From NCBI GenBank assembly GCA_910577655.1, contig CAJTOW010000002.1, positions 22,951 to 86,950 of the forward strand: DNA of 64,000 nucleotides. Direction: 5' to 3'. Position 1 is the stretch's first letter. Each line of letters opens with the position of its first letter. The DNA is from an uncultured Lachnospiraceae bacterium. Lineage in GTDB: Bacteria; Bacillota; Clostridia; Lachnospirales; Lachnospiraceae. A program made the position numbers and the translations under genes. Under the pieces are notes generated by a model that had not been told where the DNA came from, did no database searches, and worked only from the letters and a program-made list of their open reading frames with translations. Shown piece after piece: positions 1-6,728 of this stretch.

Positions 1-462
1 TCAGTGGATAATGAAGGTTATCTGGTGTTAGAGGAATTCGGAAGGGTACTTTCCACCGACGATTCCCCCATCCAGATTGACAACGAGAATTTTTCCGTGG
101 ATTCACGGGGCCATATCACAGCCCGGATCATTACCGGCGGCGGCACCGGCGAGGATGCGGGGGAAACCGAAGTGGAGGACCGGGATTACGGGACTCTCAA
201 GGTGGTGGACTTTGCGGATTACGACCAGCTCCATAAGGAAGACAACGGTCTGATCTCCACGGCCCAGGCGCCTGTCGCCGGCGATGAGGAGGCAGCTGGA
301 CCGGCGATTGTGTGGCAGGCCATAGAGAAGTCCAATGTGGATATGGTGGAGGAGATGACTGCCATGATGTCCTCCCAGAGAGCGCTTCAGAGTGCTGCCC
401 AGGTACTCAGGATGTACGACCAGATCATGAGTAAGTCAGTGACGGATATCGGAAGACTGTAA
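1..462 (+). CDS. Flagellar rod/hook-basal body protein (FlgF/FlgG family), 3' part
   Basis: The frame is open from the first base, so the gene starts upstream and only about 153 C-terminal residues are seen. The end reads SNVDMVEEMTAMMSSQRAL then YDQIMSKSVTDIGRL, which is the C-terminal helix signature of FlgF/FlgG/FlgE axial proteins (known form: NVDxxEEMxxMIxxQRAY). Members polymerise into the distal rod after export by the flagellar type III system. A second family member starts 20 bases downstream, as in Firmicutes that carry tandem FlgF/FlgG-like genes (FlhO/FlhP in Bacillus). Which of the two paralogues this is cannot be decided from the fragment. Confidence 0.85.
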   Translation, partial: SVDNEGYLVLEEFGRVLSTDDSPIQIDNENFSVDSRGHITARIITGGGTGEDAGETEVEDRDYGTLKVVDFADYDQLHKEDNGLISTAQAPVAGDEEAAGPAIVWQAIEKSNVDMVEEMTAMMSSQRALQSAAQVLRMYDQIMSKSVTDIGRL

Positions 463-482
463 TTTTAAGGAGAACATGAGAT

Positions 483-1274
483 ATGGATATGTCATTTTAT
501 GTTGGGGCCCTGGGCGCTTCCAATTGTACGGAGAAGCTCAGCGTCATTTCCAACAACCTGGCCAACGTGAACAATACAGCTTTCAAACCAAAGACTGCTG
601 TGTTCGCAGAGCTGATCAATTATAACCTGAATGATTCACCGGAGGCGGTGACGGAGCTTCAGGCCGGTGCAGGCATGAAGCTGTCCAGAACCTATACCGG
701 GTTTGATGTGGCAGCGATCCATCAGACTGGATCAGAGCTTGATTACGCCATTATGGAGCCCAATGCTTTCTTTATGGTGGAGGATCCGGCTACCGGGCAG
801 ATCACCTATACCCGTAACGGTCATTTCCACCGCGGCGAGATGGAGGATGGTTTCTATCTTTTCACAGATGCAGGCAAGCGGGTGCTGGACCAGAACCAGG
901 AGCCGCTGCTTCTGGAGGTGAAGGATGTGGAACGTCTTCAGGCGGAGATGGAGGAAGACTTCGAAGCAGAAGAAGATGACGACGACGAAGATGACGAGGA
1001 CGATGACAGTCCCAGGGTAAGTATCTATACCTTCCAGAATCCCAGCCGTCTGATGAGCGTGGGCAATGGTGAATATGTGCCCATGGATGAGGGCGTGGAA
1101 GCTACTCTGGTGGAGAATCCCAATCTGGCCCAGGGAGCTGTGGAAGCCTCAGGTACAGATGTGGCAAAGGAATTCACCCGTCTGATTGAATGCCAGCGCG
1201 CCTTCTCTTATGCGCTTAAGATGGTACAGACCTCAGACGAAATAACAAACACCATCAACAACCTGAGAGGATGA
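483..1274 (+). CDS. Flagellar rod protein (FlgF/FlgG family) with acidic insertion
   Basis: 263 residues, the usual size for FlgF/FlgG. The N-terminus (GALGASNCTEKLSVISNNLANVNNT, read in part) is the conserved rod-protein helix that normally ends in ANVNTxGFK. The C-terminus (GTDVAKEFTRLIECQRAFSYAL) is the matching D0 helix. AAGGAGA at 467-473 supports ATG 483, with ATG 489 as an alternative. Residues about 157-178 form an almost purely Asp/Glu stretch inserted in the middle domain, which is not typical of the family. It should be exported and built into the rod. cheC follows 22 bases downstream, so this is one operon. Confidence 0.87.
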   Translation: MDMSFYVGALGASNCTEKLSVISNNLANVNNTAFKPKTAVFAELINYNLNDSPEAVTELQAGAGMKLSRTYTGFDVAAIHQTGSELDYAIMEPNAFFMVEDPATGQITYTRNGHFHRGEMEDGFYLFTDAGKRVLDQNQEPLLLEVKDVERLQAEMEEDFEAEEDDDDEDDEDDDSPRVSIYTFQNPSRLMSVGNGEYVPMDEGVEATLVENPNLAQGAVEASGTDVAKEFTRLIECQRAFSYALKMVQTSDEITNTINNLRG

Positions 1275-1296
1275 TGGTAGAAAGACGAGGGCATAT

Positions 1297-1917
1297 ATGA
1301 AACTCAGAGCGTATGAAGATTTGAACCTTCAGGAGCTGGATGTGATGAGGGAGATCGGAAGTATCGGTACCAGCCATGCGGCGACCTCCCTTTCCAAGAT
1401 GCTCCAGAAAGAAATAAGGATTTCCATTCCCCAGGTAAGCATCCTGGGTTACGATCAGGCAGTAGACCAGATCGGTGATGTAGAGAGTCTGGCCTCCGCT
1501 ACCCTGGTGAAGATGTCAGGGGATGTGGAGGGACTGATGCTGTTCCTTTTCAATCTGGACTTTGCCAATACGGTGCTGGAGCGAGTGATTGGGGAAGCCT
1601 ATAATGGATTTGAGGAGATGGATCAGCTGGCCTACTCTGCACTGACGGAGATCGGCAACATTATCATATGTTCCTATATCAATGCGTTCTCCCAGCTGGT
1701 GAATGTGGATATCGATTTGTCTGTACCAAGCGCTACAGTAAATATGCTTGGGGCGATCCTGACTGTGCCCATTGCAGAGTACGGCTATGACACCGACAAG
1801 CTGATGTACTGCAATGCAGATTTTGTCATGGAGGGGAAACAATTGTCAGCCTGGCTTCTGATGCTTCCTGACATTCCATCCCTGAACAATATTTTGGAGA
1901 AGTTAGGAGTTTCATAG
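1297..1917 (+). CDS. cheC: Chemotaxis protein CheC (CheY-P phosphatase family)
   Basis: 206 residues with the CheC two-site pattern D/S-x3-E-x2-N. The second site is intact (S114, E118, N121, in SALTEIGN). The first has D15 and E19, but the Asn position is Ser22 (DVMREIGS). Family members dephosphorylate CheY-P and bind CheD. The Ser substitution suggests that one of the two sites may be weak or inactive. The stop codon overlaps the start of cheD, so translation of the two is probably coupled, which fits their known complex. Confidence 0.93.
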   Translation: MKLRAYEDLNLQELDVMREIGSIGTSHAATSLSKMLQKEIRISIPQVSILGYDQAVDQIGDVESLASATLVKMSGDVEGLMLFLFNLDFANTVLERVIGEAYNGFEEMDQLAYSALTEIGNIIICSYINAFSQLVNVDIDLSVPSATVNMLGAILTVPIAEYGYDTDKLMYCNADFVMEGKQLSAWLLMLPDIPSLNNILEKLGVS

Positions 1918-2402
1918 TGATGGAGAAAGAACTAAAAGTTGGAATTGGGGATATGAAGCTGAGCAGAGGAGAGGGGCGGATCATCACTTACGCTCTGGGT
2001 TCCTGTATTGGGATAACCTTTTACGATCCGGCGATCAGGCTGGGAGCTTTGCTGCATATCATGCTTCCGGCAAGATTCAATGATAAGGATCCCAATGTCT
2101 TTAAGTACGCGGATACGGGAATCCAGGAAACCTTGCGGAAGCTGTCGGCATTTGGGATGATGAAGTCACGAACTGTGATCAAGATCGCAGGCGGGGCCAA
2201 GATGTTCGAGATCAGCGGCAATTCGGATTTCGGCAACATTGGACAGAGGAATGCGGCCAGCGTAAAGAAGATACTGCAGCAGGCAGGCTTCCGGATCATG
2301 GCAGAGGACACCGGCGGTTCCCACGCCAGGACCATGTACATAGACCTGGCCAACGGAGACGTGGTAGTACGCAGCTTTGGCAGGCCGGAGCGGCATTTGT
2401 AG
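1917..2402 (+). CDS. cheD: Chemoreceptor glutamine deamidase CheD
   Basis: 161 residues, normal CheD length. The catalytic Cys lies in ALGSCIGITFYD (C30), with T24 just before it and H47 in LLHIML, matching the Cys-His-Thr triad of the family. The start can be GTG 1917, overlapping the cheC stop, or ATG 1920 right after it. TAGGAG at 1904-1909 serves either. CheD deamidates receptor glutamines and is recruited by CheC in Bacillus-type adaptation. It lies between cheC and cheV. Confidence 0.94.
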   Translation: MMEKELKVGIGDMKLSRGEGRIITYALGSCIGITFYDPAIRLGALLHIMLPARFNDKDPNVFKYADTGIQETLRKLSAFGMMKSRTVIKIAGGAKMFEISGNSDFGNIGQRNAASVKKILQQAGFRIMAEDTGGSHARTMYIDLANGDVVVRSFGRPERHL

Positions 2403-2425
2403 AGAAGAGAGAGGGGAGAAAGACC

Positions 2426-3388
2426 ATGGCAGAGAGGAAAATGAAGAGCAGGAGCGGAATACTTCTGGAATCCGGTACCAATGAGATCGAGGTTATGAAG
2501 TTCCGTGTCCAGGGAGAGCTTTACGGCATTAATGTTGCGAAGGTGCAGGAGATCATCATGAGCGCGAAAGTGAAGCCCATGCCCAAGGCCCACCCGGCAG
2601 TAGAGGGAATCTTCAAACCAAGAGAGAGTCTGATCACAGTGATCAATCTGTCCTGCTATCTGTCCGGAATGGATGTGGAGAATGGCCCCAGGGATCTCTT
2701 TATTGTGACGAATTTTAACCGGATGACCGTAGCCTTCCGCGTCCAGAGTATCGAGGGTATCAGCCGGATCTCCTGGAAGGATATCCAGAAACCGGATAAG
2801 ACCATCGCCAATGGCGATGAGAGTGTAGCTACGGGTATCGCCCAGTGCGACAATCAGCTGGTGACGATTCTTGACTTTGAGAAGATTGTGGCGGAGATCG
2901 CCCCGGAGACCACCATTCAGATGTCCGAGATCGAGGAGCTGGGTGATCGTCCTCTGTGCGACAGTCCCATTGTCATTGCAGAGGATTCCATCCTTCTGCG
3001 CAAGATGATCGATGACTCTCTGCAGCGGGCCGGCTTTACCAACCTGCGCGACTTTACCAATGGGCAGGAGGCCTGGGATTATCTCCACTCGATCCGCAAC
3101 TCCCCGGATCTCTACAATGAGGTGAATCTGGTGATCACGGATATCGAGATGCCGGAGATGGACGGACACCGCCTGACGAAGCTGATCAAGGATGACGAGC
3201 GTCTGAAGAAGCTTCCCGTGGTGATCTTCTCTTCCCTGATCGATGACCAGATGCGCAAGAAGGGCAAGGATCTGGGCGCTGACGAGCAGCTGACCAAGCC
3301 GGAGATCGGACACCTGGTGCTGATTCTGGATGAATTGCTGGATAAGTTCCGCAGAACCATGGAGGCGGAGGCGCAGATGAACGGATAA
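2426..3388 (+). CDS. cheV: Chemotaxis coupling protein CheV (CheW domain plus receiver)
   Basis: 320 residues in two domains. Residues about 18-165 are CheW-like, coupling receptors to CheA. Residues about 180-312 are a response-regulator receiver with acidic pair E186/D187, phospho-acceptor D239 (LVITDIEMPEMDG) and K291 (LTKPE). Phosphorylation of CheV by CheA is a known route of adaptation in Bacillus. It is the last clear chemotaxis gene of this operon. GGGGAGA precedes the ATG. The 98 bases after its stop hold overlapping GC-rich palindromes around GGCGGATCCGCC without a T run, so I do not call a terminator there. Confidence 0.94.
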   Translation: MAERKMKSRSGILLESGTNEIEVMKFRVQGELYGINVAKVQEIIMSAKVKPMPKAHPAVEGIFKPRESLITVINLSCYLSGMDVENGPRDLFIVTNFNRMTVAFRVQSIEGISRISWKDIQKPDKTIANGDESVATGIAQCDNQLVTILDFEKIVAEIAPETTIQMSEIEELGDRPLCDSPIVIAEDSILLRKMIDDSLQRAGFTNLRDFTNGQEAWDYLHSIRNSPDLYNEVNLVITDIEMPEMDGHRLTKLIKDDERLKKLPVVIFSSLIDDQMRKKGKDLGADEQLTKPEIGHLVLILDELLDKFRRTMEAEAQMNG

Positions 3389-3486
3389 GGCCTTGCAGCC
3401 GGAACAGCCGGAGGCGGATCCGCCGGTGAGCAAATGAAGCCGGATCCGTTTCGTCCGGATGTGTGGATTTGAAGGGAATGATTTAT

Positions 3487-4455
3487 ATGTTTTTTAAGAA
3501 ACTGCAGGAGCGTGGGCATAAGCAGCCCAGGCGCACAGGTCTGTGTACTCTTGGAACGGTGCTTCTTGCGGGCGTTCTCAGCGTCTCCCCGGCTCTGGCC
3601 GTATCTACTGCCTACGGCAGGGAAGGCAGCTGGGAGCAGGACAAGAAGCGGTGGCGGTACATGTATGGCCCGGATACGCCGGCGGAGGACGAGTGGATCG
3701 TAGAAGACGGCAAGGAGTATTATGTAGACTCCAAAGGCTACATGAAAACCGGCTGGTTTACAGATCCGTCTGACGGCAACAAGTATTATCTTGGCGAAGA
3801 TGGGGCAAAATGTTATAATAGCTTTACAAAGGATGATAAGTATGTAGGGCCGGAGGGTACGGTGGTGGAGCGGTTCGACACCTGGCGCAAGGCCGTGAAG
3901 AAGGAGCTTAACTCCATTCTCAAGAGCCGTGAGTACAAGGCTCTTGAAGAAGCCATGCGGCCCGGATTTCTTCTGGCAGATCTCAACAACGACAGCTACA
4001 AGGATCTGGCTATTGTGGACAATGCCGTGTCTCCCGGCCGCCTGCTGTATGTAGGCATCTGGAATCCGGAGGAAGAAGAGTATTTCCTGGCTTCCCAGAC
4101 GGACTGGGACAGCAAAGAGGGCTCCTATCTTACCCGGACGGTTCAGGAGCAGAACACCTGGCTGGTAGTGGACTATGGCAATGGCCTGGATCTGGATTAT
4201 TTCGAATTGAAGCGGGATGGATATTCCTTTGACAACCAGTGGCATTTTACTACAGATGTGGACGACTGGGATGATCTGGTCTACTATGTCAATGACATTG
4301 AGTGCGAGATGGAGGACTGGAACGCCAGCCGCGCAGAAGCTGCTTCCCAGGCAGGAGTCCCTGTAAGGGAAGGCTGGACTGTGCTCACAGACGAGGGGAT
4401 CACTCAGGCTGTAGACCAGGCGCCTGTTGGGGATGAGCTTCTATTGTGGGAGTAA
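3487..4455 (+). CDS. Secreted protein with cell-wall-binding repeats and EF-hand-like loop
   Basis: I prefer ATG 3487, ten bases after GAAGGG at 3471-3476, over GTG 3463. This gives 322 residues. A basic N-terminus, a hydrophobic core (TLGTVLLAGVLSVSPALA) and an ALA-type site form a signal peptide. Residues about 50-100 hold about two aromatic repeats of the CW_binding_1 kind (EYYVDSKGYMKTGWF, KYYLGEDG). A later segment LADLNNDSYKDLAIVDN resembles a calcium-binding FG-GAP/dockerin-like loop. The function is unknown. It lies between cheV and a parA-like gene, and two further wall-binding proteins lie at 20886 and 22342, so a link to flagella is inferred from position only. Confidence 0.75.
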   Translation: MFFKKLQERGHKQPRRTGLCTLGTVLLAGVLSVSPALAVSTAYGREGSWEQDKKRWRYMYGPDTPAEDEWIVEDGKEYYVDSKGYMKTGWFTDPSDGNKYYLGEDGAKCYNSFTKDDKYVGPEGTVVERFDTWRKAVKKELNSILKSREYKALEEAMRPGFLLADLNNDSYKDLAIVDNAVSPGRLLYVGIWNPEEEEYFLASQTDWDSKEGSYLTRTVQEQNTWLVVDYGNGLDLDYFELKRDGYSFDNQWHFTTDVDDWDDLVYYVNDIECEMEDWNASRAEAASQAGVPVREGWTVLTDEGITQAVDQAPVGDELLLWE

Positions 4456-4574
4456 GGTGAAGGGAACGTGGCACGATGGTGCCTGCTTATGCCGGTATGC
4501 CCCATGGCAGACAGTCTGGCAGTTAAAAAAGAATTTAAAAAATACACGTAATATGACAAATCGGAGGTAACGCT

Positions 4575-5375
4575 TTGGCTACGATTATCACTGTTTCGAA
4601 TCAGAAGGGCGGCGTGGGGAAGACGACTACTTCCTCGGCGCTGGCAGCAGGAATCGCAATGGCAGGAACGCGTGTACTGTGTATTGATCTGGATCCCCAG
4701 GGGAATCTGGGGTTCTGTTTGGGATCGGAGTCCACTACCGGAGCTACGATTCTGGATGTTCTCAAAGGCGATGTGTCCGTGCCGGAGGCAGTCTGCAGGA
4801 CTGACTACGGCGATGTCCTGCCCTCTGACATTACTCTAAGCAGCAGTGGTCTGGAGCATACGGCGGTACCTCATAAGGAATACATTCTCAGGGATGCCCT
4901 GGCGCCGGTCATAGCGGACTATGATTATATTGTTATTGACACGCCTCCGGCTCTGAATCTGCTTACGGTCAATGCTTATGCTTTGTCGGATTTCCTCATC
5001 ATTCCCATGGCTTCGGATATTCTGAGTCTGGTGGGACTTTCCCAGTTGAAAGAGACCGTGGAATCGGTAAAGAGTACCCTGAATCCCCGGCTGCAAGTCC
5101 TTGGCATTCTGCTGACCAGGTTCAACAGGCGTACCCTGCTTTCCAGAGATGTGCTGGAGATGGCCCAGCAGCTGGCGGACCAGATGGGGACTAAGGTATT
5201 TGAGTCGAAGATCCGCAGCGGTGTGGCCATTGCAGAGGCCCCGGCCCATGGGGAGAGTATCTACGATTACAATCCCCGTTCTGCTGCGGTGAAGGATTAC
5301 GAGGCATTTATAGAAGAGATTGCAGATACAATTCATTTAAAGGAGGTGGCGGGACATGGCAAGAAAGAGCAATAA
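4575..5375 (+). CDS. ParA/MinD-family ATPase
   Basis: 266 residues. Deviant Walker A KGGVGKTT at 11-18, second signature CIDLDPQGN near 36-44, and Walker B VIDTPP with D122. The start is TTG 4575, with GGAGG at 4563-4567. Members use ATP-dependent dimerisation on DNA or membrane to segregate DNA or place large complexes. No parB gene follows. The next gene overlaps it by 20 bases and encodes a ComFB-domain protein. In a flagellar operon the ATPase more likely positions flagella or receptor arrays (as FlhG/MinD or ParC types do) than partitions a plasmid, but that is inference. Confidence 0.88.
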   Translation: MATIITVSNQKGGVGKTTTSSALAAGIAMAGTRVLCIDLDPQGNLGFCLGSESTTGATILDVLKGDVSVPEAVCRTDYGDVLPSDITLSSSGLEHTAVPHKEYILRDALAPVIADYDYIVIDTPPALNLLTVNAYALSDFLIIPMASDILSLVGLSQLKETVESVKSTLNPRLQVLGILLTRFNRRTLLSRDVLEMAQQLADQMGTKVFESKIRSGVAIAEAPAHGESIYDYNPRSAAVKDYEAFIEEIADTIHLKEVAGHGKKEQ

Positions 5376-6270
5376 AACCTCACATGTGCTGAATCTGATT
5401 ACCAATGGAGCTCCGGCAGAGCCCGAGTCAAAGGAGACAGAGACACTGGGGACAGAGGCAGCATCTGGCGGAGGCGGTTCTGCCGGCAATGCAGGCGCCG
5501 CCCGGGATATTTCGAAGGCAGCTTCCCCCCAGGAAACCGGTGCTGTCCAGACTCCGTCAGGAGACAGCAAGGTGATCGTGGTAGATGCCAGCGAAAGCGA
5601 CAAGATTGCAGATGCGATCCGTGAACGCCTGGAAGAACAGATAGAGCAGGAAGAAAAGAACACAGAGACAAGTACGCCGGATGTGGCAGTGACAGCATCT
5701 GTGCCCATGGAGAATGGGACGATTGATGCAGATGCCCTGATGGATGCAGTAGATTCTATGATGCCGGAGGCAGTGGATATGATGACAAAAGCAGAAGCAA
5801 AAGCAGAGGCGGCAGGCGCAGCCGCAGAGACAGAACAGGAAGCCGCAGGGACAACCGAAGCAGGGCAGGCAGATCAGGGACTTAAAGACGCTGCAGCCGG
5901 TGCAGGTACGGCGGCAGGGGAAGCCGCTCCGGCCTCAGACGACGAGGATGGTGATCCGGGGCAGCGTCAGTACCACATGGTAAATGTCATGGAGGAGGTC
6001 ATCAGGAGATATGACTTGTCCGGTCAGATCGCCAAATACGGCGTATGCACCTGCAGCCGCTGTCACGCAGATGTCCAGGCCCTGACCCTCACCCACCTTC
6101 CTTCCAAATACGTGGTAGTAGACGGCAATCCCATCGCTCCTATCATCGGCTATTACGAGAGCAAATACCGCTCCAGACTTCTTACGGAAGTCATGAAGGC
6201 CTGTATTCTGGTCAAGGATAAACCCCGCCACAACCGTGCCACAGTTTCACCGGAGCTGATGGACAGCTAA
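5356..6270 (+). CDS. ComFB-domain protein with long disordered N-terminus
   Basis: 304 residues. About 1-200 are low-complexity Ala/Glu/Gly/Thr sequence, interrupted by one better-formed amphipathic segment at 71-101 (VIVVDASESDKIADAIRERL). Residues about 205-285 match the ComFB fold: MVNVMEEVIRRY, then a Cys cluster C231/C233/C236 (CTCSRC), then DVQALTLTHLPSKYVV. ComFB domains elsewhere have been linked to competence, motility and binding of cyclic dinucleotides; no ligand can be assigned here. The AAAGGAGG site lies inside parA and the two genes overlap, so coupled expression is likely. The flagellar operon ends here, before the terminator at 6421. Confidence 0.78.
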   Translation: MARKSNKTSHVLNLITNGAPAEPESKETETLGTEAASGGGGSAGNAGAARDISKAASPQETGAVQTPSGDSKVIVVDASESDKIADAIRERLEEQIEQEEKNTETSTPDVAVTASVPMENGTIDADALMDAVDSMMPEAVDMMTKAEAKAEAAGAAAETEQEAAGTTEAGQADQGLKDAAAGAGTAAGEAAPASDDEDGDPGQRQYHMVNVMEEVIRRYDLSGQIAKYGVCTCSRCHADVQALTLTHLPSKYVVVDGNPIAPIIGYYESKYRSRLLTEVMKACILVKDKPRHNRATVSPELMDS

Positions 6271-6420
6271 GCAGACGGGATGAATTGGCGGCAATGGACA
6301 TTGGGTGCGGCGAAGCCGGCAGGAGTCGCCAGTGGGTTTTCGGTGTACAGAAGCCATTGTGCCGGAATATACATAAAAGGGAACTAAGATGCCTTTTATG
6401 TGTGGCAGATCAAAAATAAA

Positions 6421-6469
6421 ATGCCTGCAGGTTCTTCTGTTATATCAGAAGAACCTGCAGGCATTTTTT
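6421..6469 (+). terminator. Rho-independent terminator after the ComFB gene
   Basis: Perfect 19-bp stem (6421-6439 with 6446-6464), loop TTATAT, followed by a run of six T. It closes the upstream flagellar/chemotaxis operon. Confidence 0.93.
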
Positions 6470-6615
6470 GACTTTTTATTATCTGCAGAAATTCAGACGG
6501 GCTGTTGCTGTCTGGTAAGGACACTTCCAGGCAAATCCTATAATCCAATGCAGGGCAAGAGGGTTACATTTCATCCTTGTTTTCTTCACTTTCTCAAAAC
6601 CATCGAAAATTTGTT

Positions 6616-6641
6616 TAATTTCCACCAGTTTCCGCCGATAA
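6616..6641 (+). promoter_or_regulatory. Sigma-28-like promoter of fliD operon
   Basis: TAAT at 6616-6619, 14 bases, then GCCGATAA at 6634-6641, followed by an AT-rich start region. This fits the known flagellar sigma factor consensus TAAA-N15-GCCGATAA. Confidence 0.75.
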
Positions 6642-6728
6642 ATATATTATAGATGGCATAGTCATACTGTCTGTATGGCAGTCTCTCATAGACAGATCAG
6701 AATATGAGACAAGAAAGGAGAATTACAG

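Larger units (their letters stand above)
6271..6728. other. Intergenic region: operon end and fliD leader
   Basis: 458 bases without a convincing gene. The first 150 bases show nothing recognisable. A perfect hairpin terminator lies at 6421-6469 and a sigma-28-like promoter at 6616-6641. A short open frame over 6389-6652 spans the terminator stem, has no ribosome site and is not believed. AAAGGAG shortly before 6729 belongs to fliD. Confidence 0.7.

Noticed and set aside
2021..3433. Long open frame antisense to cheV and cheD (470 codons)
   Set aside because: It lies fully opposite two clear chemotaxis genes, its translation looks like no protein family, and it has no ribosome site. It is a product of GC-skewed codon use.
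3389..3486. Terminator after cheV
   Set aside because: GC-rich palindromes are there but no T run follows on either strand.
3112..4245. Open frame antisense to the wall-binding protein
   Set aside because: The plus-strand gene has a signal peptide and repeats. The antisense translation is featureless.
4575..6270. Plasmid partition module or integrated plasmid
   Set aside because: No parB, replication gene or centromere-like repeats are near, and the pair sits inside a flagellar operon.
6389..6652. 87-codon open frame in the fliD leader
   Set aside because: It runs through a perfect terminator stem and a promoter, and has no ribosome site.
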